In this document: piece by piece, positions 1 through 5,667 of the stretch
Layout of the letters: each line of letters begins with the position of its first letter
How positions within the stretch are numbered: the stretch's first letter is position 1
Source: Planctomycetota bacterium
GTDB taxonomy: Bacteria > Planctomycetota > GCA-002687715
NCBI GenBank assembly: GCA_013213915.1
Contig: JABSRK010000099.1
Coordinates: 1 to 10,869 of the forward strand
Length of the DNA: 10,869 nt
Reading direction: 5' to 3'
Translations under genes and position numbers: made by a program
Notes under the pieces: generated by a model
Told to the model about the DNA's origin: nothing
Databases searched by the model: none
What the model saw: only the letters and a program-made list of their open reading frames with translations

Positions 1-125
1 ACCTCATGACGAGATCAGTCTCCTTGCTCCTTCGCACTGGCGATAGAGAAGAGCCGTGGGTCGTCAAGGTGTTCATCATCGCAACCTTAGTAATCGCAGC
101 GTTGGCCATCCTCAGGCGTGGGTGA
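1..125 (+). CDS. C-terminal end of a small membrane protein (partial)
   Basis: An open frame enters from the left edge (first full codon at base 3) and stops with TGA at 123-125. The visible C-terminus contains a hydrophobic stretch, VFIIATLVIAALAIL, followed by Arg-Arg-Gly, which looks like a terminal transmembrane helix with positive residues on the cytoplasmic side. An internal ATG at position 6 could be the start of a 39-residue single-helix protein, but no Shine-Dalgarno sequence is visible because the window begins there. The repeat R starts two bases after the stop. I do not recognise a family. The call rests only on the intact frame and the membrane segment. Confidence 0.4.
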   Translation, partial: LMTRSVSLLLRTGDREEPWVVKVFIIATLVIAALAILRRG

Positions 126-126
126 A

Positions 127-193
127 GGGTGAGAAGGAAGGAGTCCCTTCCTTCATGGGTACGGGGGGTGGAACAGGAGTCCCAACTTCGTCA
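127..193. repeat. Repeat R, copy 1 (67 bp; second copy at 2779-2843)
   Basis: Bases 154-185 match 2804-2835 exactly over 32 bp, and flanking similarity extends the unit to about 67 bp. Each copy contains the 9-mer AGGAGTCCC twice, as a direct repeat, around a G-rich core. The frames differ between copies, so the repeat is not conserved as coding sequence. Copy 1 sits between the end of the left-edge gene and the end of the minus-strand MORN gene. It is not an obvious terminator because the internal repeats are direct, not inverted. It could be the end of a non-autonomous mobile element, or a dispersed intergenic repeat. Confidence 0.75.
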
Positions 194-235
194 AGTGAGG
201 TTTCATTGGGCTAGTTCTTCTTGGGCAGGTCAGCG
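191..235 (-). repeat. Gene-end repeat, copy 1 (matches 702-746)
   Basis: About 37 of 45 bases match 702-746. The unit covers the last codons of the gene, the TAG stop and the spacer after it. At copy 2 the spacer runs into the start codon of the next gene. At copy 1 the equivalent position has TTG instead of ATG, and repeat R begins there. This suggests a tandem duplication whose next member has been lost. Confidence 0.6.
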
Positions 236-705
236 ACCTTCTCGTCGTCTTTGTAGATGCCGCTGGTGTAGTGATGGATTGAGCCCGTGTCGAACCAATA
301 AGGCCAAGGTCCTTCCTTCTTCCCGTTCTTGTACTCGCCCTCTGAGTACTTCTTCCCGTTCTGGTACCAGCAGGTCCAGCGCCCCTCTTTCTCCCCGTTC
401 ACGAAAATGCCCTCTTTGAACTTCTTCCCGTTCTTGTGCCAAGCCGTCCAGCGCCCCTCTTTCTTCCCGTTCTTGAACTTGCCCTCTTCCTTCCGCTGGC
501 CGTGCTTGTACCAGTAGGTCCAAATCCCCACCTTGGTTCCGTCTTCGAGCAGATACCCTTCGAACTTCTTCTGACCGCTCTCGTACCGCTCAACGACCTT
601 CTCTCCGCCACCCGTTGGATCTGGCGTCGGCTCTTCACTCGCATCTGAACAACCAACGCAGATCAAGCTCGCAAGGAGTACGAGTGCGATGCGTGGGATG
701 TTCAT
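211..705 (-). CDS. Lipoprotein with MORN-type (YwqK-like) repeats
   Basis: This is a 164-residue predicted lipoprotein. Residues 1-19 form a signal peptide ending in a lipobox-like CVGC, with Cys19 as the likely lipidation site; the Cys at -3 is not ideal. A Pro/Gly linker follows, then four repeats from residue 41 to 137, three of 24 residues and the first of 25, then a partial fifth. Each repeat has the pattern Y-x-N-G-K-K, E-G, N-G-K-K-E-G-x-W-x-x-W, which matches the MORN_2 family seen in YwqK-like proteins. Such repeats are thought to form beta-hairpin surfaces; the function is unknown. The start at 705 is preferred because it begins the signal peptide. An alternative ATG at 717 adds four residues, and neither has a strong Shine-Dalgarno. 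The gene lies 16 bp after the glycine-zipper gene, probably in one operon. Confidence 0.85.
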   Translation of the reverse strand: MNIPRIALVLLASLICVGCSDASEEPTPDPTGGGEKVVERYESGQKKFEGYLLEDGTKVGIWTYWYKHGQRKEEGKFKNGKKEGRWTAWHKNGKKFKEGIFVNGEKEGRWTCWYQNGKKYSEGEYKNGKKEGPWPYWFDTGSIHHYTSGIYKDDEKVADLPKKN

Positions 706-746
706 GTGAGGTCTCATTGGGCTACTTCTTCTCAGGCGAATCAGCG
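702..746 (-). repeat. Gene-end repeat, copy 2 (matches 191-235)
   Basis: This second copy spans the C-terminal codons of the glycine-zipper gene, its TAG stop, and the spacer up to the ATG of the MORN gene. The two proteins consequently end in similar peptides, ADSPEKK and ADLPKKN, although their bodies are unrelated. Confidence 0.6.
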
Positions 747-916
747 TCGTCTTGCCCCGACCCTGCCACGCCAATTGCAGCACCAATTGCAGCGCCGAAC
801 GTGAGTCCGAAGGCGACACCCACGCCAGCGTTGCCCATAGCTGCGCCGATGGAGGTGCCGATTATGAGCCCAAGACCGACAGCCAAACCGAGATATGATT
901 TCTTGGTTTTTTTCAT
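722..916 (-). CDS. Small glycine-zipper membrane protein
   Basis: This is a 64-residue protein. A lysine-rich N-terminus (MKKTKKSY) precedes about 45 residues of Gly/Ala-rich hydrophobic sequence with repeated G-x-x-x-G and G-x-x-x-A spacings (for example GAAIGAAIGVAG), and the charged tail is DDADSPEKK. This is the pattern of glycine-zipper proteins, in which two tightly packed helices form a hairpin in the membrane. It could oligomerise; no substrate or partner is evident. There is no Shine-Dalgarno sequence, but a TAGAAT hexamer ends six bases before the ATG, which suggests a leaderless transcript. It is the first gene of a likely two-gene operon with the MORN lipoprotein. Confidence 0.75.
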   Translation of the reverse strand: MKKTKKSYLGLAVGLGLIIGTSIGAAMGNAGVGVAFGLTFGAAIGAAIGVAGSGQDDADSPEKK

Positions 917-922
917 GACCGC

Positions 923-928
923 ATTCTA
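923..928 (-). promoter_or_regulatory. Candidate -10 element of a leaderless promoter
   Basis: TAGAAT on the minus strand matches five of six bases of the -10 consensus and ends exactly six bases before the ATG of the glycine-zipper gene. That would place the transcription start at or next to the start codon. The -35 region is weak: CTGCAA at a 17-base spacing. Confidence 0.4.
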
Positions 929-952
929 GCTAGGTGAGAGTCGGTTTGCAGT

Positions 953-971
953 GGCGGGAAGTCTCCCCGCC
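953..971. other. GC-rich hairpin upstream of the glycine-zipper gene
   Basis: GGCGGG and CCCGCC form a perfect six-base stem around a seven-base loop. It lies between the tRNA-like fragment at 1186 and the glycine-zipper promoter. It could stop read-through from the minus-strand gene at 1278-2456, but no T-tract follows. The rest of 917-1277 holds no convincing gene. Confidence 0.3.
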
Positions 972-1125
972 CGATGCTGGCTTGCGATGCTGGGTTCCAC
1001 CAGCGTCTCGATACTCCACGTACCACTTGCTGCTCTTCCAGATTCTTCCGTCCTTGAGCGACCTGCGAGGCTTGAACACACGACCCATCTGACATCCCTC
1101 TGAAGTTGGGAGTCAGGGAGACTTC

Positions 1126-1174
1126 GGTTTGCCTCAGGTTTGCCTCAAGAGTCGTCGGAGAAGGCGAGGCAAAC
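1126..1174. repeat. Tandem 11-bp repeat plus inverted copy
   Basis: GGTTTGCCTCA occurs twice head to tail (1126-1136 and 1137-1147). GAGGCAAAC at 1166-1174 is the reverse complement of nine bases of the same unit, giving a possible nine-base stem with a 19-base loop. The cluster ends 11 bases from the tRNA-derived repeat at 1186. Direct and inverted decamers beside a tRNA-derived core resemble the arm-type binding sites of tyrosine integrases. A simple hairpin is the plainer alternative. Confidence 0.5.
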
Positions 1175-1185
1175 AAAGAGAAGAG

Positions 1186-1232
1186 CGATCCCGAGAGGGC
1201 TTAAACCTCTGACCTGCGGTTCAGGAAACCGC
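1186..1232 (-). pseudogene. 3' fragment of a tRNA-Arg(CCT) gene, copy 1
   Basis: On the minus strand this reads as an anticodon stem GCGGT/ACCGC with loop TTCCTGA (anticodon CCT), a variable region AGGTC, a T stem AGAGG/CCTCT, and an acceptor 3' strand CGGGATC. The T loop is TTTAAGC, which breaks the conserved TTC. There is no D arm or 5' acceptor strand. It matches 2669-2715 at 43 of 47 bases. Similarity stops sharply at the 5' edge of the anticodon stem, which is the usual extent of a tRNA-derived integration site. It is not a functional tRNA. Confidence 0.75.
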
Positions 1233-1235
1233 GGA

Positions 1236-1253
1236 CGATCCGCACCCGGATCG
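1236..1253 (-). terminator. Short hairpin after the secreted jelly-roll gene
   Basis: CGATCCG and CGGATCG form a perfect seven-base stem with a four-base loop. It begins 24 bases after the stop codon of the minus-strand gene at 1278. No T-tract follows, so its role as a terminator is tentative. Confidence 0.35.
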
Positions 1254-1277
1254 AGACGGCCTTGTCGCGGCTCCGCG

Positions 1278-2456
1278 CTAGGGCACGATGACCCGCACCG
1301 GCTGAGACAGGCGGGCGCCGGTGATCGAAGTCGGGTCGCCCACGGCGAGCTGCCCCGAGATGCTCGTGGGCGCGGCGAAGGAGATGGGCAGCGTCATGTT
1401 GGCGAAGGGCGGGCTCGCGAAGCCACCCCACAGGAACGAGAAGAGCGGGTCGGCCAGGTCGATGTTGACGAGGTCGCCGTCGGGAGTCAGGAAGGCGCCC
1501 GCGGAGGCCGGAATCAAGGGTGCCGCTCCCATGCCGACCTCCCAGACCGTGCCGGCGTTGCTGCTCTGAAAGCTGACCATCGCCACCTGGCCGACCGCGA
1601 GGTTCACCGTTGCCGGGCTGGAGATCGAGCCCACCACGCCGTCCACGATCATCCTCGCCAACGGCGTGTTGACCTGGTACTCCACGGGCTTGACGCCGAT
1701 CTGGATGTTGTCGAGGCCGTAGGTCGCGCCCTCGAAGTGCAGCCACACCGCGTGCCACGCGATCGGGTTGGTGGCGTTCCCTGCGGTCTGATCGAGCCCG
1801 AGCGGCACGGCCTGCAAGCCCGGCACCGGCGTGAGCGTCGTGGCTCCGCCCGTGATGTTTTGCACCTCCACGGCACCCAACCCGCTTCCGTTGGCCGCGG
1901 TCAGGTCCATCGTGACTCCGATCCGCAGCCAGTCGCCGCCGGAGACCGAGCCGAGGTTCGACAACGGCGCACTCACGGAAGTCCCGTCGGCGGCAATCAG
2001 CTGGAACTGGACGGTCGCTTGGGTCCCGACTCTGAATCGGACCCCGCGCTCGCCGGGCTGGTAGCCACGAATCCTGCCGTCGAGGTCCGTGTCGTAGGCC
2101 AGACCGAACGACCCGCCCCAGTAGCCGACCTGCATGTCGGCCTGGAAGTACGCGCTCGTCTCGGTCCCGACGTAGGGCGGGAAGCCGAAGCTCGCGTCGT
2201 TGATTCTCGACGCGTCACAACCGAAGCCCGGTCCCACTTCCTGGAAACGCAAAGACTGAGTTGCGTCGTGCGACAACGTCGCCGTCACTCCGCAACGGTT
2301 CGAGGCGTTGAACGTCTCTTCAGACCAACTGTCCTGTGCGTCGAGCAGGGTGAAAGGATAGGGGTTCGAACCGTTCAGGTTGTTGAAGTCGTAGGTGACC
2401 AACTGTGCGACGGCGACAGGGGCGAGCACGAGCGCGGCAATGAGGAATCGAAGCAT
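1278..2456 (-). CDS. Secreted protein with jelly-roll-like domain and shared C-terminal domain
   Basis: This is a 392-residue protein. Residues 1-18 are a clear signal peptide (MLRFLIAALVLAPVAVAQ). Residues 20-255 are beta-rich and resemble a concanavalin-A/laminin-G-like jelly roll: the section opens VTYDFNNLNGS, has a central AYFQADMQVGYWGGSFGLAY, and closes AVWLHFEGATYGLDNIQIGV. The region contains two cysteines (55 and 80). Residues 259-392 form a separate domain (YQVNTPLARMIVDGVVGS, then VGQ and WEVGM) that matches the C-terminus of the 8811-10064 protein. Binding of a glycan or surface polymer is inferred from the fold style; no catalytic motif is visible. The gene lies between two tRNA-derived repeats. 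No good Shine-Dalgarno precedes the ATG, but the signal peptide fixes the start. Confidence 0.85.
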   Translation of the reverse strand: MLRFLIAALVLAPVAVAQLVTYDFNNLNGSNPYPFTLLDAQDSWSEETFNASNRCGVTATLSHDATQSLRFQEVGPGFGCDASRINDASFGFPPYVGTETSAYFQADMQVGYWGGSFGLAYDTDLDGRIRGYQPGERGVRFRVGTQATVQFQLIAADGTSVSAPLSNLGSVSGGDWLRIGVTMDLTAANGSGLGAVEVQNITGGATTLTPVPGLQAVPLGLDQTAGNATNPIAWHAVWLHFEGATYGLDNIQIGVKPVEYQVNTPLARMIVDGVVGSISSPATVNLAVGQVAMVSFQSSNAGTVWEVGMGAAPLIPASAGAFLTPDGDLVNIDLADPLFSFLWGGFASPPFANMTLPISFAAPTSISGQLAVGDPTSITGARLSQPVRVIVP

Positions 2457-2668
2457 GGCGTTTGTCCAATAGGAGCCTCAAGAGCGAATCCACGCAGGTT
2501 ACCACCACCGTGTGGCAAGGCAGTTGACCGGCCCGAGAATCCACCTCCGATCTACGAGCTCACGCTTCGCATCGCGAAGGGGCGTTGGTGCGTGATTCGT
2601 ACGCCTCACGAACGCCGTCGTCGACATCGCAATGATCTCTGGCAGGAAGCCGATCGATGTCGAGCAAG
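2457..2668. other. Non-coding spacer upstream of the jelly-roll gene
   Basis: No gene is supported here. The stretch should hold the minus-strand promoter for the secreted protein, but no clear -35/-10 pair is visible. A perfect six-base hairpin, CTTCGC-ATC-GCGAAG, lies near 2565-2579. Confidence 0.4.
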
Positions 2669-2735
2669 CGATTCCGAGAGGGCTCGAACCTCTGACCTGC
2701 GGTTTAGGAAACCGCTGCTCTATCTCTGACTGCGC
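2669..2735 (-). pseudogene. Partial tRNA-Arg(CCT), copy 2, with degenerate 5' half
   Basis: Read on the minus strand, it has an anticodon stem GCGGT/ACCGC with loop TTCCTAA (anticodon CCT), variable region AGGTC, T arm AGAGG-TTCGAGC-CCTCT, and acceptor 3' strand CGGAATC plus discriminator G. Unlike copy 1, similarity to a tRNA continues 5' through GATAGAGCA, the 3' side of a D arm. A GCGC at the expected place would pair with GAGC with one mismatch. The D loop lacks GG, and the 5' acceptor strand does not pair with the 3' strand (about 3 of 7). This looks like a decayed tRNA gene, not a working one. Confidence 0.7.
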
Positions 2736-2778
2736 TTGCAAGGCAAGACAGATGCGGGTGTAGCGAATGAAGCGACCT

Positions 2779-2843
2779 GGGTGAGAAGGTAGGAGTCCCT
2801 CTACATGGGTACGGGGGGTGGAACAGGAGTCCCAAGAACGTCA
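2779..2843. repeat. Repeat R, copy 2
   Basis: This is the second copy of the repeat at 127-193, with a 32-bp identical core at 2804-2835 and the duplicated AGGAGTCCC at both ends. It lies 43 bp from the decayed tRNA and 95 bp before the start of the two-helix membrane protein gene. The context differs from copy 1, which argues against a role tied to one gene. Confidence 0.75.
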
Positions 2844-2938
2844 GGGGACCTGAGAGGCAAGAGGAGACGATCTTCGTGGGTCGGCACGAAACGGCCCATA
2901 CGAAAAGAAGCGTCAGCGTGAACTCGAAAGGAGTGGCC

Positions 2939-3136
2939 ATGAGCGATGAGGCGACACTGAAGATCAGCGGGGCACTGATGATGGGATTCGGCAGCATGAC
3001 CATCGGATTGGGGACCATCGCCTACACCACGGCGCAGCACGGCGCGGGAGACCGCGCGGCCGCCGCTTTCATCGTCGGCGGAGTCATGTTCCTCTGGGGA
3101 TTCCTGACATCCAAGTCAACTCCCCACTACTCATGA
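2939..3136 (+). CDS. Small two-helix membrane protein
   Basis: This is a 65-residue protein starting at the ATG preceded by a strong Shine-Dalgarno, AAAGGAG, five bases upstream. The frame is open further upstream, but that part reads as unlikely leader sequence. Residues 8-31 (ISGALMMGFGSMTIGLGTIAYTTA) and 43-58 (AFIVGGVMFLWGFLTS) are probable membrane helices, joined by a short polar loop, QHGAGDRAAA. I recognise no family. A hairpin follows the stop, and the next gene lies 87 bp downstream on the same strand. Confidence 0.75.
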   Translation: MSDEATLKISGALMMGFGSMTIGLGTIAYTTAQHGAGDRAAAAFIVGGVMFLWGFLTSKSTPHYS

Positions 3137-3160
3137 GTGCCGCAAGGTGTGACTCCGCGA

Positions 3161-3184
3161 AGTCGGTCTCAGAAAAGACCGATT
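3161..3184 (+). terminator. Hairpin after the two-helix protein gene
   Basis: TCGGTCT and AGACCGA form a seven-base stem with loop CAGAAA, extendable by a G-T and an A-T pair. It lies 25 bases after the stop codon at 3134-3136. No T-tract follows, so it may be only a partial terminator or an mRNA-stabilising hairpin. Confidence 0.4.
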
Positions 3185-3223
3185 AGCAAGGCCAAGAGCA
3201 GGTGATTGGGGCATAGTCCAGCC

Positions 3224-3691
3224 ATGAAGACCTACATCGTCCGTTTACTTCTTCCCTCGCTGTGCTTCGCGATAATCGGGTTCCTCGTGCTCGAGTGGAT
3301 CGATCGCACCCTGCTGCTCGATGCTCCGGGCCTTGGATACTGGGCCGAGACGGGCGTATGGGCGGTGATCTTCTTGGGGGGGATGATGCTGCCGTTGTTT
3401 GTCATGCGCTGGGTCCCCACACAAATCGCGGGAATCGCCGGTATAGGGAAACAGAGCCTCTCCCCCGGGGAGTTCTTCAAGCTCCTCGCCCGTGGCATGG
3501 CGATCGCGGTCGTCTTCGCCCTCGTGTGCAAGCTCGTCAATGCGATCGTGCTCGATCATTTGCTCGAGTTGGCGCGACCTGAGGTGCCCTGGTTGGAGGG
3601 GGAGCAGTGGATTATGGGGACCGCGGTGGGCCTGCTCCTCTTCGGGGGACCGGTCCTGCAGACGCAGAAGGCGGCCGAGGCGGGAGACTGA
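3224..3691 (+). CDS. Four-helix membrane protein of unknown function
   Basis: This is a 155-residue integral membrane protein. Likely helices lie at about residues 5-24, 43-61, 91-113 and 132-146. A hydrophilic segment, PTQIAGIAGIGKQSLSPGEF, lies between helices 2 and 3. A TTG at 3206 would add six residues, but the ATG at 3224 gives a typical Met-Lys start right before the first helix; neither start has a clear Shine-Dalgarno. No catalytic motif or family is recognised. The TGA stop abuts a strong hairpin shared with the convergent gene. Confidence 0.75.
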   Translation: MKTYIVRLLLPSLCFAIIGFLVLEWIDRTLLLDAPGLGYWAETGVWAVIFLGGMMLPLFVMRWVPTQIAGIAGIGKQSLSPGEFFKLLARGMAIAVVFALVCKLVNAIVLDHLLELARPEVPWLEGEQWIMGTAVGLLLFGGPVLQTQKAAEAGD

Positions 3692-3692
3692 G

Positions 3693-3725
3693 CGCGGCTG
3701 CTGCTCTTTCAGAGCAGCGGCCGCG
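3693..3725. terminator. Strong bidirectional hairpin between convergent genes
   Basis: A 15-base stem (CGCGGCTGCTGCTCT pairing with AGAGCAGCGGCCGCG, including one G-T wobble) encloses a three-base loop, TTC. It starts one base after the stop of the four-helix protein gene and ends one base before the stop of the convergent gene at 3727. The position and stem strength indicate termination of both transcripts, although neither side has a long T-tract. Confidence 0.75.
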
Positions 3726-3726
3726 G

Positions 3727-4179
3727 TCAGTTCAGGTTGCAGCGATCTTGCAGGAAAGCGGTGAGACCTTCCGGGTCATCCGTTCCGATCCGCAAGCGAC
3801 CCTTGTCGAGGTCGAGTTCCACCACCTCGCGTCCCCAGAGGTTCCAGATCCATCCCCGCGGTCCGAGATGGATGCCCCATCCCTCGATCAAGCGGGACCG
3901 ATCCCGCCTCACCGCCCGTATCCTCTCGTAGCGCACACGCCTGCGCGCGATCGGGAGAGGACCGAAATGCACGAGCAAGTGATCCCCCTGATCACTCGTC
4001 TCGAGCCACATGAACATGACCGCAAGCAACGCAAAGACCGCGGACAACGAGTAGCAGGTGACCACCGCGCCAAACTCGGGCTCTGAGGCCCGGCCCCCGA
4101 TGAAACACCCCACCGCCAACAGCGACAGGAACCAGAAAAACGGAGCGTTCTGCCTGTTCGTGTAATCGTGACCTGTCAT
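3727..4179 (-). CDS. Two-helix membrane protein with bacterial PH-like domain
   Basis: This is a 150-residue protein. Two membrane helices at about residues 13-29 and 37-58 are followed by a cytoplasmic domain at 65-148. The motif series GPLPIARRRVRYERIRAV, WGIHLGPRGWIWNLWG, VVELDLDKGRLRIGTDDPEG and a final AFL is characteristic of small bacterial proteins with a PH-like (bPH-type) fold, where a hydrophobic and aromatic hairpin precedes the Arg-Ile-Gly-Thr-Asp-Asp strand. The function of such proteins is unknown; a membrane-associated sensing or scaffolding role is only a guess. No purine-rich ribosome site precedes the ATG. The gene converges with 3224-3691 and diverges from the carboxypeptidase gene. 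Confidence 0.8.
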   Translation of the reverse strand: MTGHDYTNRQNAPFFWFLSLLAVGCFIGGRASEPEFGAVVTCYSLSAVFALLAVMFMWLETSDQGDHLLVHFGPLPIARRRVRYERIRAVRRDRSRLIEGWGIHLGPRGWIWNLWGREVVELDLDKGRLRIGTDDPEGLTAFLQDRCNLN

Positions 4180-4202
4180 GGGAATTGGGTGGCCCGGGGA
4201 CC

Positions 4203-4232
4203 GACCCCCGCCCCCTCCCGGTGGCGGGGGTC
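4203..4232. other. Perfect 10-bp GC hairpin in a divergent spacer
   Basis: GACCCCCGCC and GGCGGGGGTC pair perfectly around a 10-base loop, between the divergent PH-like and carboxypeptidase genes. It lies 24 bases upstream of the PH-like gene's ATG. A terminator is unexpected between divergent genes, so it may be an operator, a REP-like element or a leader structure. Only one copy is visible in this window. Confidence 0.5.
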
Positions 4233-4349
4233 AGAGCCGCTCCATTGTGCCACTGAACCCGGTTTTCGAGGACAGGAAGACATGGGAGACTCGTGGGCTG
4301 GATCTGGAGCCCGCGGCTGACCGCACCTGTCCCATCGAGGATCTTCCTG

Positions 4350-5567
4350 ATGACGCGAACCGCTCGCATCGTGTTGCTCTCCGTCGCCTTCCTACTGGCG
4401 TTGTCGCCAGCCCGCGGCCAGGAGCCGGTCGCTGTTCAAGAGAAGGTCGCTCTCCAGCAGAAGCGGACCTTCCGGTTCGAAGACGCGGGTGTCCGGTTTG
4501 GCAACGAATTCTCAGGTGCGCGATTGAACGGGTGTACACAGGTCGGCGCCAACGCGTTCCAGCTCGTCATCCGTCCGGAGAACACGCCGATCAACAACAG
4601 CGCGTGGTATGCGTTCCGGGTGACGGCGGATGCACCGAAGACGATCACCGCGACGTTGACCTACGACGGCGGAAGGCACCGTTACAAGCCGCGGGTCAGC
4701 CACAACGGTCGAGACTGGCGTTCCCTTGCGACGGACCGTTACATTCACGACAGGGACGAGCAGACGGTCACCCTGACCTTGGACGTCGATACGCGACCGC
4801 TATGGGTCGCAGGACGCGACCTGATCGGTGTTGCGCAGATCGAATCCTGGGCCGGTCGTCTGGCGCGCAAGCCGTTCATTCGTCAGTCCACGATCGGGAA
4901 GTCGATGCGCGGATATCCCATTCGCATGATGGAGATCGGCAACGGCAAGTCGCCCAATCTCGTGTTCGTCATCAGTCGCCAGCACCCTCCCGAGGTCACC
5001 GGGACCCTCGGGCTGATGACGTTCGTGAGCAAGCTCAGCGCGGACACGGCACTGTCCAATCGCTTTCGCGAGCGTTTCTTGACGCTGGTCGTGCCGTTGG
5101 TCAATCCGGACGGCGTCGATGCCGGGCACTGGCGACACAACATGGCCGGCGTGGATCTCAATCGGGACTGGAAGGACTTCAAACAGCCCGAGACCCGGCA
5201 GGTCCGAGATGCCCTCCTCAAGCGCGCCGCTCGGCCCGAAACGCGGCCGTTCCTGTTCCTGGATTTCCACTCGACCCGTCGGGATGTCTTCTACACGCAA
5301 AAGGACGCGCATCCGACGTTTCCCGAGAACTTCACCCGTGATTGGCTGTCAGCACTGGGCAAGCGTTTCCCGGACTATCAGATCCGCAGGACGGGATCTC
5401 ACGATCCCACGACGGGGACGTCCAAGGGGTGGTTCTACGAGCGCTTCAAGATCCCCTCTATCACGTACGAGTTCGGTGACCATACCGACGCCGAGTTGAT
5501 CCGGCGCATCACGGGCGGGTCCACCGAGGAGATCATGAAGCTGCTGCTGGTCGCCGCTGACAATTAA
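4350..5567 (+). CDS. Secreted M14-family zinc carboxypeptidase (cytosolic-carboxypeptidase-like)
   Basis: This is a 405-residue metallopeptidase. The ATG at 4350 is chosen because GAGGA lies eight bases upstream and a signal peptide follows at once (TARIVLLSVAFLLALSPARG, cut near residue 23). An in-frame ATG at 4293 would precede the signal with unlikely sequence. Residues about 40-165 form a beta-rich N-terminal domain like that of the M14 cytosolic carboxypeptidases. The catalytic domain carries zinc ligands His212 and Glu215 (QHPPEVTG) and His307 (DFHST), substrate-site Asn271-Arg272 (GVDLNRDW), and catalytic Glu374 (TYEFGD). It should remove C-terminal residues from peptides or proteins in the periplasm or outside. 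Some family relatives act on poly-glutamate tails; the specificity here is unknown. It appears to be a single-gene unit. Confidence 0.9.
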   Translation: MTRTARIVLLSVAFLLALSPARGQEPVAVQEKVALQQKRTFRFEDAGVRFGNEFSGARLNGCTQVGANAFQLVIRPENTPINNSAWYAFRVTADAPKTITATLTYDGGRHRYKPRVSHNGRDWRSLATDRYIHDRDEQTVTLTLDVDTRPLWVAGRDLIGVAQIESWAGRLARKPFIRQSTIGKSMRGYPIRMMEIGNGKSPNLVFVISRQHPPEVTGTLGLMTFVSKLSADTALSNRFRERFLTLVVPLVNPDGVDAGHWRHNMAGVDLNRDWKDFKQPETRQVRDALLKRAARPETRPFLFLDFHSTRRDVFYTQKDAHPTFPENFTRDWLSALGKRFPDYQIRRTGSHDPTTGTSKGWFYERFKIPSITYEFGDHTDAELIRRITGGSTEEIMKLLLVAADN

Positions 5568-5603
5568 GCGCGACCTGCCTTCGCTGCGACTGCACGGTCG
5601 CGC
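5568..5603 (+). terminator. Hairpin directly after the carboxypeptidase stop
   Basis: GCGCGACC and GGTCGCGC form a perfect eight-base stem starting at the base after the TAA stop, with a 20-base loop. There is no T-tract. Position supports a terminator or 3'-end protection role. Confidence 0.45.
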
Positions 5604-5667
5604 GAAAGTCCCCGGCCCGTCGATGGAGCGACTGCCCTCACGGATCGTCGCGCGCGAGGCAGGGGGA

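Noticed and set aside
1126..1174. CRISPR array
   Set aside because: Only two adjacent 11-base units without spacers plus one inverted copy; there are no cas genes in the window.
913..1176. Minus-strand open frame of 87 codons before the glycine-zipper gene
   Set aside because: It runs through the tandem 11-mers and several hairpins, lacks a ribosome site, and would overlap the start of the glycine-zipper gene.
1140..2729. Long plus-strand open frame (529 codons) opposite the secreted jelly-roll gene
   Set aside because: It is the antisense of a protein with a clear signal peptide and domain structure. Its composition is Arg/Gly/His-rich and it ends in the typical peptide read from the antisense strand of a tRNA (ARTSDLRFRKPLLYL).
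2669..2735. Functional tRNA-Arg(CCT)
   Set aside because: The anticodon and T arms are good, but the 5' acceptor strand does not pair, the D loop lacks GG and the D stem has a mismatch.
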